Positions 7,919 to 16,502 of a DNA stretch of 64,000 bases are shown here, in pieces (position 1 is the stretch's first letter; the number at the start of each line of letters is the position of its first letter). The translations under genes were made by a program, and so were the position numbers. Origin of the DNA: Paenibacillus borealis. GTDB taxonomy: Bacteria; Bacillota; Bacilli; Paenibacillales; Paenibacillaceae. The notes beneath the pieces were generated by a model that saw only the letters and a program-made list of their open reading frames with translations, ran no database searches and was not told the DNA's origin. The stretch is taken from NCBI RefSeq assembly GCF_000758665.1, contig NZ_CP009285.1:7936001-8000000 (forward strand). Direction: 5' to 3'.

Positions 7919-8356
7919 TTATAATCCAAGTCTTTGTTTGAGTGCGGGCACATACTGCCTTGAGATTACTACACGTTCCCCGTTATCAAGCAAAGCTGTG
8001 AACCGGCCGCTGAGGGACGGATGCACACTGGCAATCTTGGCGATATTCAGAATCGTGGATTTGGAGGCGCGGAAACAGTTCTTGTCTCTGCACAGCTCCT
8101 CAAGCTCATACAGCTTCTGCTTCACTTCATGCACCTGATTCTCGCTGTAGACGAATACTTTGCCGTCCACGCCCTCGAAATAATAGACATCACTGAGCTT
8201 GATGCGGCTGAGCCGGTCCTCCTGATAACCCAGTATGATAAGGGTCTCTGTCTTGAGCTTATTTACGATTTCAGAGATCTCTTCATCGACTTCATGGCAC
8301 CGGATACGGATCTCCTCTTCCTGCTCCCTGCTGATTTCCTCGATAGAAATTTTGAT
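7919..8356 (-). CDS. LytTR-domain regulator with apparent ATC start
   Basis: 145 residues: an acidic helical N-terminus (KISIEEISREQEEEIRIR), then a LytTR DNA-binding domain from about residue 45 (LGYQEDRLSRIKLSDVYYFE, FRASKSTILNIAKI, ISRQYVPALKQRL). The frame is open back to a TGA at 8378-8380 and holds no ATG, GTG or TTG before codon 63, which is inside the domain. AGGTGAT stands at ideal distance from ATC AAA ATT, so ATC at 8354-8356 is the likely start. It pairs with the downstream DUF3021 gene and probably regulates its own operon. Confidence 0.78.
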   Translation of the reverse strand: MKISIEEISREQEEEIRIRCHEVDEEISEIVNKLKTETLIILGYQEDRLSRIKLSDVYYFEGVDGKVFVYSENQVHEVKQKLYELEELCRDKNCFRASKSTILNIAKIASVHPSLSGRFTALLDNGERVVISRQYVPALKQRLGL

Positions 8357-8454
8357 AGGATCACCTACAATCGTTCAGATTCAATTCCCGCTGCCTGTTT
8401 CATCCTCATGATAAGGGAACGGATTCACGGCTACAAGGGAAAAGAATACACAAA

Positions 8455-8489
8455 AAGCTGCCCTCCGGTTTGACCGGTCGGACAGCCTT
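8455..8489 (-). terminator. Terminator of the siderophore-uptake operon
   Basis: Reverse strand: AAGGCTGTCCGACCGGT pairs with ACCGGAGGGCAGCTT and is followed by TTTGTG. It lies about 40 bp after the ATPase stop codon. Confidence 0.75.
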
Positions 8490-8530
8490 GTATGAAACGG
8501 GGACCTGCCAGGGATGATGCCTGCCAGTCC

Positions 8531-9349
8531 TTATTTTAGAGCATTCGCCTGCCTATCATGATACCGTCCTCTGGGTACGACCAGCGGAGAGCCCGAGACC
8601 GGGTCTGCGATTACCGTGCAATCCAGCCCGAAGATCTCTTTGACCCGCGTGCTTGTAATCACCTCTGCAGGCGTACCGGCAGCGACAAGCTTACCCGTAT
8701 GAAGCGCAAAAATATGGTCAGCATACCGTGCGGACAGGTTGATATCATGCAGCACCATTACAATCGTGGTTCCGTGCTTGCGGTTCAGGTCGGTGAGCAG
8801 ATCAAGAATCTCGACCTGATAGGTAATATCCAGGAAGGTCGTCGGTTCATCGAGAAACAGGATGTCCGTCTGCTGGGCCAGAGCCATGGCGATCCAGACA
8901 CGCTGCTGCTGGCCGCCCGAGAGCTCGTCGATGTTATGATTGGCAAATTCGGTGATATTCATAATCTCCATCGCCTCGGCAACGGCCTCATAATCCTTCC
9001 TGGACCATCCGCCAAGGAGGGACTGATGCGGAAATCTGCCGCGCCCAACCAGATCGGCCACTGAGATCCCTTCCGGAACAATGGGGGATTGCGGCAGCAG
9101 CCCGATGACCCGGGCCAGGGCTTTGGCCGGAATGGAGGAGATGGGCTTGCCGTCAAGCGTGACCCGGCCCGAGCTATGCTTGATAAGTCTGGCCATGGTT
9201 TTGAGCAGAGTCGACTTGCCGCAGCCATTGGAGCCGATAATCACGCTTATTTTATGATCGGGAATCACAAGGTCCACCCCGTGAATAACCGTCTTGTTCT
9301 CATAACCCGCTACGACCTGTTCAGCCCCAAACACATGTGCCTTGTTCAT
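8531..9349 (-). CDS. Fe-siderophore ABC transporter ATPase (FecE/FepC-like)
   Basis: 272 residues with all ATPase motifs: Walker A GSNGCGKSTLL (about 39-49), signature LSGGQQQR, Walker B ILFLDEPTTFLD and the switch histidine in VLHDIN. The C-terminal IFGLDCTVIADPVSGSPLVVPRGR is typical of iron-complex importers. Its ATG overlaps the stop of the upstream permease by one base, indicating translational coupling. It powers ferric-siderophore import through the two permeases upstream in this operon. Confidence 0.93.
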   Translation of the reverse strand: MNKAHVFGAEQVVAGYENKTVIHGVDLVIPDHKISVIIGSNGCGKSTLLKTMARLIKHSSGRVTLDGKPISSIPAKALARVIGLLPQSPIVPEGISVADLVGRGRFPHQSLLGGWSRKDYEAVAEAMEIMNITEFANHNIDELSGGQQQRVWIAMALAQQTDILFLDEPTTFLDITYQVEILDLLTDLNRKHGTTIVMVLHDINLSARYADHIFALHTGKLVAAGTPAEVITSTRVKEIFGLDCTVIADPVSGSPLVVPRGRYHDRQANALK

Positions 9350-10380
9350 TATAACTCTCCCTTTCGATTCATGCGGATTAACAGGAAGATCAAATAAGGC
9401 GCTCCGAGTAATCCGGTAATGATGCCTACAGGGAATCTGTACTCAAAAGCAAATTGTCCGATCAGATCGGACACCAGCACCAAATTAACTCCGACAAGGC
9501 CTGCCGGAAGGAGATTCGAGGAACCCGTTCCGACCAGTCTTTTGGCAATCGGCCCCGACAGGAAGGAGACAAACGCAATCGGTCCTGTTGTAGCTGTCGC
9601 AATCGCAACCATGCAGACGGAACTGACAATCAGGGCAATTCTTGTCTTATCTGTGCTTACACCAAGCGAGGTAGCCGATTGCTCTCCCAGCTCCAGGATA
9701 CTCAGATGCTTGCCCAGCAGCATGATGATAGGCGTACAGATCATTACGATGATCACCAGCGGCGGTAATTCGCGCATCTGCGAGCCGTTGAGACTGCCGG
9801 TAAGCCATCTGATAGCCGAGGGAACGTCTTTCTCGGAGCTAATCAGCAGCAGATAGGAGATTACAGCATCCAGCATAGCCTGTAAGCCTATTCCGATTAG
9901 AATTAACCGCCCGATGGAGAAGGTCTTCCCCCTGGATAGTACATAAATCAGCAGCACCGTGGCCAGACCGGCAATTACCGAAGCCAGCGATATAACCGCT
10001 CCGCTTGCGTGAAGCATAACGATACAGTACACAGCCGCCGCGCTTGATCCGGACGTAATCCCGATCACATTGGGGTTCGCAAGCGGGTTGCGCAGCATCG
10101 TCTGGAAGGTGTACCCGGCAATGCCAAAGGCAAACCCGGCGAACAGACCCGCCAGCATGCGCGGCAGCCGGATGATATTAACGGCGAAAGAGACTCCCTT
10201 GAGCTCCTCGCCGGAGAGCGCCCGGATTACATCTGCCACCGGATAGATCGTGTTCCCGAGCAGAAGCATCGCGCAGCACAGAATAAGTGCAAGTACTGCG
10301 AGAAGGCTGGTCACCAGTATGCCCCGGCGTTGTCTGCGGCGTCTGCCTGCCATAATATATTCAATCGTCTGAATTGTCAT
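9349..10380 (-). CDS. Fe-siderophore ABC transporter permease (FecD-like)
   Basis: 343 residues, about nine to ten membrane segments, FecCD family. The motifs GLFAGFAFGIAGYTFQTMLRNPLANPNVIG (residues about 54-83) and GPIAFVSFLSGPIAKRL (coupling region) are diagnostic. A basic tail-in start (MAGRRRRQRRG) precedes the first helix. The start overlaps the preceding permease by four bases (ATGA). It is one half of the import channel, acting with the 10377 gene product. Confidence 0.93.
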   Translation of the reverse strand: MTIQTIEYIMAGRRRRQRRGILVTSLLAVLALILCCAMLLLGNTIYPVADVIRALSGEELKGVSFAVNIIRLPRMLAGLFAGFAFGIAGYTFQTMLRNPLANPNVIGITSGSSAAAVYCIVMLHASGAVISLASVIAGLATVLLIYVLSRGKTFSIGRLILIGIGLQAMLDAVISYLLLISSEKDVPSAIRWLTGSLNGSQMRELPPLVIIVMICTPIIMLLGKHLSILELGEQSATSLGVSTDKTRIALIVSSVCMVAIATATTGPIAFVSFLSGPIAKRLVGTGSSNLLPAGLVGVNLVLVSDLIGQFAFEYRFPVGIITGLLGAPYLIFLLIRMNRKGEL

Positions 10381-11417
10381 AATGACCGCACTTTCGATTT
10401 CATCGCTAATAGAATTAAGATCGGTGCTCCAACAAACGCTGTAACTACACCGACTTCAAGCTCCCCGGGGCTTCCAATAAGCCTGCCGCCTACATCCGAT
10501 ATCGTCAGAATAATAGCTCCGGTAACCGCTGACATCGGGATAAGGAAGCGCAGGTCCGATCCGAGGATAAGACGTATGACGTGAGTCGATAACAAGCCGA
10601 TGAAGCCGATCGGCCCGGCCAGAGCCGTAACTGCACCGCATAACAGAACACCTGCAAGCGCCGCAATCAGCCGCAGTGTGCCTGTGCGCACACCCAGTCC
10701 CGTCGCGACATCATCTCCCAGTGCCAGCGCATTCAGGGCCGGAGCTGTAATGAACGCGATCAGCATGCCGACGAGCAGGAACGGGATAAATGTCGTGATG
10801 CCGCTCCAGGTTCCCGCGCCTACGCTCCCCACCTGCCAGAAACGGAACTGGTCCATGACATAAGAACGCGGAATCATTATGGCTGTGACCAGCGAAGATA
10901 AGGCTGCGCTTATGGCAGCACCCGCCAGAACGAGCTTAATGGGCGTGGCTCCGCCACGTCCCATTGAGCCGATTCCGAATACGAATACAGCAGTAATCGC
11001 AGCTCCGGCCAGAGCTAACCATATATACTGGTTTGCGGAGCTGATGTTCAAGAACGCAATTCCGCAAACCACGAACAACGATGCCCCCGTGTTCACTCCC
11101 AGTATGCTCGGATCGGCAATCGGGTTGCGGGTAACCGCCTGCATCAGCGCTCCCGATACTCCGAGTGCCCCGCCGCACATTAAACTGAATACCGTCCGGG
11201 AAATCCGCTTGCGGACCACATTTGCCCCGTAGCTGTCCACCTCCGGGTGAAATAAACCGTCGATCAGTTCATTCCACCCCACGTGACGCGCTCCCAGTAC
11301 CAGCGAGGCTATCACGCACATGACAAGCAATACCAGGCAACTCATCAGCACCAGAGTAAAGTTCTTCGGGATATGCAATTTTAGCTGTTTATCGTCCGAA
11401 ACCGGTGAACTATTCAT
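10377..11417 (-). CDS. Fe-siderophore ABC transporter permease (FecC-like)
   Basis: 346 residues, FecCD-type permease with about nine to ten helices. It carries GGALGVSGALMQAVTRNPIADPSILG and the coupling segment LAGPIGFIGLLSTHVIRLILG. It overlaps the binding-protein gene upstream by 8 bp and the second permease downstream by 4 bp, so the four genes form one tightly coupled operon under the Fur box at 12609. Confidence 0.93.
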   Translation of the reverse strand: MNSSPVSDDKQLKLHIPKNFTLVLMSCLVLLVMCVIASLVLGARHVGWNELIDGLFHPEVDSYGANVVRKRISRTVFSLMCGGALGVSGALMQAVTRNPIADPSILGVNTGASLFVVCGIAFLNISSANQYIWLALAGAAITAVFVFGIGSMGRGGATPIKLVLAGAAISAALSSLVTAIMIPRSYVMDQFRFWQVGSVGAGTWSGITTFIPFLLVGMLIAFITAPALNALALGDDVATGLGVRTGTLRLIAALAGVLLCGAVTALAGPIGFIGLLSTHVIRLILGSDLRFLIPMSAVTGAIILTISDVGGRLIGSPGELEVGVVTAFVGAPILILLAMKSKVRSL

Positions 11418-12504
11418 TTATTTTATCAATAGCTCCTCCAATTAAGGCAAGGTATTCATCAATCGTGTAAGCAATGGACAGCGGGTTAGGCGTTCCGGCA
11501 GCTACCAGCGGTGTATCACTGTCGATGAAGGCAACTGAACCTCTCTCGATCGCAGGAATTTTGCCCAGCAGCGAATCCGCCTGGAGCGTCTTAAGCAATT
11601 CGTCATTACCATAGCCAACGATAAGATCAGCGTCATACAGGGCTTCTACATTCTCTGCGCTCAAGCTCAAAGAGTAGCTGGTAGGGTCAGTGATCTGGGA
11701 GGTAATGCTTTCTGGATAAACCATTCCCATCTCATACAAGAACGAGACACGGGAGTCTACAGGCGTATAAATATGCAGTTTGGACAGATCCTCAGCGGAG
11801 AAGTTAACCCAAACCACTTTTTTACCATCAATCTGCGGATACTTGCTTACTTTCTCGTTAACCATGGCTTCCGTATCCTTGATCAGCTGTTCTCCTTCTG
11901 CCTTCATGCCCATACCTTCTGAGTTCAACAGTACCTGCTCACGCCAAGTGGTTGCCCAAGGAGCGGTCGGATAAGCGACTACCGGAGCGATCTGGCTAAG
12001 CGTATCATAGTCTTCCTGCGTGATCCCGGAGTATGCGGCAAGAATGACATCCGGGTCTGCATCGGAGATGGCCTCGAAATCAAGACCGTCGGTATCCTGG
12101 AAAACATTCGGATCGGTTACATTAAGCTCCTTCAGCTTATCTGCTGTCCAAGGCAACAGTCCGCTGCCGTCCTGAACGCCGAAGTTCGCTGCCGAGAAGC
12201 CTACAGGAACAACTCCAAGCGCGAGAGCCACATCATGGTTCGCCCATTGAATAGTCACTACACGTTCAGGCTTACTCTCAATAACAGCTTCGCCAAGCGC
12301 ATGCTTGATCGTAATCGGATACTGGACTGCTTCCTGGGAGGCTGGTGCTTCTGTAGCAGCCGCTTCAGCAGTTGCCGCAGCTGTTGCAGCCGGTGATGGT
12401 GAAGCTGCCGAATTGGACTCCTGATTGGAGCATCCAACCAGCGCTATAGTAAGAGCGAATGGAATTAATAATGTTTTCAAAGAGAACCTTCTTGTTGTGT
12501 TCAT
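11410..12504 (-). CDS. Siderophore-binding lipoprotein (FepB/FhuD-like)
   Basis: 364 residues. The signal peptide ends in the lipobox LVGC (Cys about 25), followed by a Ser/Ala-rich linker. Then comes the periplasmic-binding-protein type III fold: ITIKHALGEAVIESKPERVV, ANHDVALALGVVPVGF, and late NPLSIAYTIDEYLALIGG. It captures ferric siderophore at the outer face of the membrane. AAGGAAGGG precedes the ATG. First gene of the uptake operon. The siderophore type cannot be assigned. Confidence 0.92.
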   Translation of the reverse strand: MNTTRRFSLKTLLIPFALTIALVGCSNQESNSAASPSPAATAAATAEAAATEAPASQEAVQYPITIKHALGEAVIESKPERVVTIQWANHDVALALGVVPVGFSAANFGVQDGSGLLPWTADKLKELNVTDPNVFQDTDGLDFEAISDADPDVILAAYSGITQEDYDTLSQIAPVVAYPTAPWATTWREQVLLNSEGMGMKAEGEQLIKDTEAMVNEKVSKYPQIDGKKVVWVNFSAEDLSKLHIYTPVDSRVSFLYEMGMVYPESITSQITDPTSYSLSLSAENVEALYDADLIVGYGNDELLKTLQADSLLGKIPAIERGSVAFIDSDTPLVAAGTPNPLSIAYTIDEYLALIGGAIDKINE

Positions 12505-12608
12505 GTGTGTGGACCCTTCCTTATCTTATAATGTTTTTTTTGTTCTGCTGCTGCTGACTAACCGGCGGAATAACCCCTCATCTCCAGAAACATTGTGCAA
12601 CTTTATAC

Positions 12609-12627
12609 GATAATGAGAATCATTATC
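12609..12627 (-). promoter_or_regulatory. Fur box
   Basis: GATAATGAGAATCATTATC matches the 19-bp Fur consensus GATAATGATAATCATTATC at 18 of 19 positions. It lies about 105 bp upstream of the binding-lipoprotein start, so iron repression of the 12504-8531 operon is a confident inference. Confidence 0.9.
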
Positions 12628-12683
12628 GATAAATATATAATTGCTTGGACAGGTTGTCAATGTAAAAAATGGATTCCGCACGC

Positions 12684-12726
12684 AAAAAAACCGCAAGCGG
12701 AACACCTGAGCGGCGCCTGCTTGCGG
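12684..12726 (-). terminator. Terminator of the duplicated-domain secreted protein gene
   Basis: Reverse strand: CCGCAAGC pairs with GCTTGCGG around an internal GC-rich stem and is followed by TTTTTTTGCG. It sits 40 bp after the stop at 12766. Confidence 0.75.
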
Positions 12727-12765
12727 GTAACTTTACGGATAGGCAGATGGTCGAATTGCCTTACC

Positions 12766-14382
12766 TTACAACTTTTTAGTCAGCGTAATGGAATGATCGG
12801 CTTGTCCCCATTGCACATTCCAGCCCAGCAGCTCCGTAATGAAGCGGAGCGGAACGACCGTCCGGTTGTCGGAGTTCACAAATACTTTGGCGCCAACAGA
12901 TTTTCTCATCCCGTTGACCTCCATGAAGTCTTTGTTCATCCAGAATACCAGTGTGTCACTGCCTGCTGTAATCGTGACCTGCTGCGCCGCTTTATCCCAT
13001 TTCACTTCAGCCCCGATGCCCTCGCTCAGGTAACGAAGCGGAATGTAGGTCATGCCGCTCCAGATGAAGGGCTCTGTATCCATTTGGGTTACAGTGCCAT
13101 TAATGTTCAGGACACCGCTGCCTACCTTCATCCAGACCTTGGTCATTGCTGCTGGATCTGTTGTGGCAGGTGCAGCAGCTTCCTGGAACTTGTCGTTATA
13201 CTGCGTTACAATCGCATTGCCCAGCGCTTGTCCGACACTGAACATGGTCTTATAGCCCTCGCGGTTCGTCTGATAAGAAGCGGTGTAATCTCCGGCTGCA
13301 TACTGTGTAAGCACCTGCTGCACCTGATTCTCATGTGCTGTTAGCGCGGCTTGACCCGCAGCCTCCGGCAGGTTGCCTGCGGTTGCCGAATCAAGGAACG
13401 CGGCGAATTCAGTAGTGAATCCGGCGATACGCGCCTCTACTGCCGCTTGGGCTGCTGCATCCTTATTTTTGACTGCCGATACAAAATCAGCTTGCGCATT
13501 GACATGGTTCGTCACCCAGATTTGCCCGAATGCCGCTGCACCTTCTGCACCATAGATGGAGGCAATCGCTGCTTTGAAGTCAGCCGTGTTCATGGCTTCT
13601 GCCCGGATCAGCGCGTCTGAAGCAGCTCTTCCCTCGTATTGCTCCTGCATTTGCAGAACCGACAGGGCGAAATGCTCGCCGGCCAATTGATTGAGCGCGG
13701 ATCTCAGATCAGCTGCTTTGGTATCGGCCTTGGTGCTTTCGAATTTGGCAGGCATCTGGGCAACGATTGCGCCCGATAATGCCTTACTGATGCCGAACAT
13801 TTCAGCGTAGCCCTTGCGATATGCCTCATAAGCGCCTAGGTAATCGCCTGCTGCATAATCTTCGAATACTTCCTGTACATGATCCTCATGACTGCGGATG
13901 ACTTGCTTCGCTGCGGCTGCCGGAAGCTTGCCTTCTGTGGCCGTGCCGAGGAAATTACCGAATTCGTCTACAAAGCCGCTTACTTTATCCTCCGCAGTTT
14001 TCATTGCGGCTGCATCCTTGTTCTTGGTTGCCTTCACTAAATCATCTGTGTACTGATTATGGGCGCGGAAGATTCTCTCGAATTCAGCTGCGCCTGCATC
14101 GCCGTACAGCGAAGCAATAGCCGGCTGCATATCAAGTGCGTTCTGATCAAGCGCTTTGTAGGCAGCAGCCGCATCCGTTGTCCCGTCATATGCTTTGGTC
14201 ATTGCCGTTACCGCCAGGGTGAAATGCTCGGAGAGCAAATAATCCAGTCCTGCTCTAAGTTCAGCCGCCGGTGTGTTCACCGATGCTTTCACTGCTGTAG
14301 CTGCCGGTTCTGCTGCACCTGCAATTGCCGGCATCAATAAGGTCATGCTTAACATGGGAACGATCCATTTCTTCATTGTCAT
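12766..14382 (-). CDS. Secreted protein: two helical repeats plus copper amine oxidase-like domain
   Basis: 538 residues. Signal peptide about 1-24 (ending AGAAE). Two homologous helical modules of about 185 residues follow: LRAGLDYLLSEHFTLAV...AMTKAYDG and LRSALNQLAGEHFALSVLQMQ. Each carries a late HEDHVQ/HENQVQ helix, a YAAGDY turn and an E/NxGY-x-x-MF segment. Conserved His residues recur in both, as in metal- or haem-binding bundles. Residues about 415-538 are two copper amine oxidase N1-type stalk repeats (IPLRYLSEGIGAEVKWD, VPLRFITELLGWNVQW), a wall-association module common in Paenibacillus. AGGAGTGAAGCGAG precedes the ATG. The position next to iron uptake is suggestive only. Confidence 0.75.
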   Translation of the reverse strand: MTMKKWIVPMLSMTLLMPAIAGAAEPAATAVKASVNTPAAELRAGLDYLLSEHFTLAVTAMTKAYDGTTDAAAAYKALDQNALDMQPAIASLYGDAGAAEFERIFRAHNQYTDDLVKATKNKDAAAMKTAEDKVSGFVDEFGNFLGTATEGKLPAAAAKQVIRSHEDHVQEVFEDYAAGDYLGAYEAYRKGYAEMFGISKALSGAIVAQMPAKFESTKADTKAADLRSALNQLAGEHFALSVLQMQEQYEGRAASDALIRAEAMNTADFKAAIASIYGAEGAAAFGQIWVTNHVNAQADFVSAVKNKDAAAQAAVEARIAGFTTEFAAFLDSATAGNLPEAAGQAALTAHENQVQQVLTQYAAGDYTASYQTNREGYKTMFSVGQALGNAIVTQYNDKFQEAAAPATTDPAAMTKVWMKVGSGVLNINGTVTQMDTEPFIWSGMTYIPLRYLSEGIGAEVKWDKAAQQVTITAGSDTLVFWMNKDFMEVNGMRKSVGAKVFVNSDNRTVVPLRFITELLGWNVQWGQADHSITLTKKL

Positions 14383-14452
14383 CTCGCTTCACTCCTTAGG
14401 TTAGTGTTATGAGTGTTACGGGGGCAGTTCAGGTATGGATCACTATAGGATC

Positions 14453-14490
14453 AAAAAAAATCCCCACCCGCTGTAATCAGCAAGTGGGGA
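14453..14490 (-). terminator. Terminator of the NmrA-family gene
   Basis: Reverse strand TCCCCACTTGCTG pairs with CAGCGGGTGGGGA and is followed by eight T residues. It lies about 50 bp after the stop codon at 14537. Confidence 0.85.
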
Positions 14491-14536
14491 TGCTTTTGAA
14501 AATAAGGCGTCAGAGGCTGCTATGCCGGATAGGAAA

Positions 14537-15391
14537 TCAGGCCAGCAGCTGGCGTACACCTTCACTAAGCGGTGTGAGCGGACGGTTCAGCAGCTTCTCC
14601 AGATCGCTGCTCTCGATATTCAGTGCGCCGTCGCGGATCGCGCCCTGAATGGCAACTACAATCGGCAGCGCCGCTTCCGGCACGCCTGCGCCGGCCATGA
14701 TCTTCGCGTAAGTAGCGTCATCTACCTGCTGCACGTTAACCTCTTGACCCAGAACCTCACCAACCACGGCTGCCAGTTCAGCCTGGGTGAGCGGTTTGCC
14801 GGACAATTCGTAGATGACATTCTCACGGCCTTCAGCAGCCAGAACGGCGGCTGCCGCCTGGGCATAATCACTGCGTGTGGCCCAGCCAACCTTGCCGTCT
14901 TCCGCTGAGGTCAGCCAAGGTGCACCGGCTTTCACTGCCTGAATGGAGCCAACTTCATTCTCCAGATACCAGTTATTGCGCAGGAAGGCATAAGGAATGC
15001 CGGATTCGCGGATAAACTCTTCAGTAGCACGGTGTACCGGTGCCAGAAACAGGGAGCTGTTATCGGCGTCGCCTACGCTGGTATAGATAATGAAACCCAC
15101 ACCTGCACGGACCGCTGCGTCCACAGCCGCCTTGTGCTGGCGGATACGTGTATCATTGTCACCGTCTGCGGAGATAATCAGCAGGCGCTCTACTCCGGCA
15201 AAGGCTGCATCCAGGGTCTCCGGCTGATCGAAATCGCCATGACGGACATCCACGCCTTGTGCCTTCAGCTTCTCTGCCTTCTCCGGGTTTCTGACACTGG
15301 CTATAATATTCTCTGCCGGTACGGTCTTCAGTAATGTCTCTGCTACGATGGAACCAAATTGACCTGTTGCTCCTGTTAATGCAATTTTCAT
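14537..15391 (-). CDS. NmrA-like NAD(P)H:quinone oxidoreductase (QOR2 type)
   Basis: 284 residues. A Rossmann fold begins MKIALTGATGQFGSIVAE (GxxGxxG). ASVRNPEKAEKLKAQGVDVRHGDFDQPETL, the conserved LRNNWYLEN and the C-terminal helices match the YtfG/QorB group, which reduces quinones with NADPH. The ATG at 15391 follows GGAGGAATTGAG; an in-frame ATG 20 codons upstream lacks a ribosome site. A TGTAAC-N7-GTTACA repeat lies upstream, of the kind used by HxlR regulators that often partner this gene, but no such regulator is adjacent. Confidence 0.85.
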   Translation of the reverse strand: MKIALTGATGQFGSIVAETLLKTVPAENIIASVRNPEKAEKLKAQGVDVRHGDFDQPETLDAAFAGVERLLIISADGDNDTRIRQHKAAVDAAVRAGVGFIIYTSVGDADNSSLFLAPVHRATEEFIRESGIPYAFLRNNWYLENEVGSIQAVKAGAPWLTSAEDGKVGWATRSDYAQAAAAVLAAEGRENVIYELSGKPLTQAELAAVVGEVLGQEVNVQQVDDATYAKIMAGAGVPEAALPIVVAIQGAIRDGALNIESSDLEKLLNRPLTPLSEGVRQLLA

Positions 15392-15467
15392 CTCAATTCC
15401 TCCATTGTGGGTGTCTTTTATTTGAATATCAGCTGTTATTTCCGTAAGCATAGGTGAATATCTATCC

Positions 15468-15486
15468 TGTAACCATTGTAGTTACA
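15468..15486. promoter_or_regulatory. TGTAAC-N7-GTTACA inverted repeat
   Basis: Perfect 6-bp arms with a 7-bp spacer, 77 bp upstream of the quinone reductase start in the divergent gap with nudC. Probable operator for a trans-encoded regulator. Confidence 0.5.
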
Positions 15487-15618
15487 AGTAGGCGCAATGT
15501 CAAATGGATTGTTTCATCAGCTGAAGACAGCATGGAATGTGCATAACGCTGAATGGTTAGCTTTCCCCTATCATGCTATTCTTAATAGACAAATTCCCCT
15601 TCAGAAAGGTTCTGCATA

Positions 15619-16491
15619 ATGGAGAAACTAAGTGACAGCATCTATAAACGTTATGTTCCGGGATTGACTCCGGAGTCTGAATTCACTGGTGAGGCCTGCC
15701 AGCTCATCTTCCAATCCGGTAAGCTGCTCATTACGGAGCCTCCCTCTGCTCCCGGCATCCCTATGGCCCGCTCCCTTGAAGAGCTGGCGGTCACGCCGCT
15801 GCGCATACTCTACCTGGGCACCTTCGCGGGTCTCCCCTGCTATGCTTCAGAAGTAAGTGCAGAAACTCCCGAACCGCCTGGCCTTGCTTTCCGTCCGTTG
15901 CGCTCCTTATATGGGTTGCTGGAGGAAGATCTGTTCCATCTTGCCGGCAAAGCGCTGCAGCTGCTGGTCTGGGACGGCAATCACCGGTTCTGCGGCCGTT
16001 GCGGAACCGAAACCGCCCACTCTCTGACGGAACGGTCCCGGATCTGCCCGCAGTGCGGTCTGGTTAGTTACCCACAGCTTGCGCCTGCCGTCATTACAGC
16101 TATCCTGAAGGACAATCAGATTCTGCTCGCCCATGCTCCGCATTTCCAGAACGGGATGTACGGGCTGATTGCCGGCTTTGTCGAGCCGGGTGAAACTCTG
16201 GAGGACTGTGTGCGGCGTGAGACTATGGAAGAGGTTGGTCTTAAGGTCAAGAATATAACCTATTTCGGCAGCCAGCAGTGGCCTTTTCCCAATTCCCTGA
16301 TGGTTGGCTTCCTTGCAGAATATGAGAGCGGAGAAATAACAGTGGACGGCGAAGAGCTTGACCATGCCGCATGGTTCCCTATGGATCAATTACCCGTTAT
16401 TCCGCCGCCGGTCAGCATCGCCCGCAAAATCATCGACTGGGTCTTAGAGCAGCAATCTGAGTCAGGTGCAGATACAGAGAAGGAAGTATAG
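15619..16491 (+). CDS. nudC: NAD(+) diphosphatase / NADH pyrophosphatase
   Basis: 290 residues with the three NudC features. The zinc ribbon is Cys125-x2-Cys128 with Cys143-x2-Cys146. The Nudix box spans residues 186-208 (GFVEPGETLEDC, then RRETMEEVGL). The NudC-specific motif is QQWPFPNSLM (usually SQPWPFPxS). It hydrolyses NADH to NMNH and AMP and can remove NAD caps from RNA. AGAAAGGTTCTGCATA precedes the ATG. It is transcribed alone, converging on the reductase gene at 16503. Confidence 0.92.
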   Translation: MEKLSDSIYKRYVPGLTPESEFTGEACQLIFQSGKLLITEPPSAPGIPMARSLEELAVTPLRILYLGTFAGLPCYASEVSAETPEPPGLAFRPLRSLYGLLEEDLFHLAGKALQLLVWDGNHRFCGRCGTETAHSLTERSRICPQCGLVSYPQLAPAVITAILKDNQILLAHAPHFQNGMYGLIAGFVEPGETLEDCVRRETMEEVGLKVKNITYFGSQQWPFPNSLMVGFLAEYESGEITVDGEELDHAAWFPMDQLPVIPPPVSIARKIIDWVLEQQSESGADTEKEV

Positions 16492-16502
16492 AAGGACCAG
16501 AT

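Noticed and set aside
12595..13344. A forward frame running from the Fur-box region into the duplicated-domain gene
   Set aside because: It crosses a terminator and lies antisense to the stalk domain; no protein-like features.
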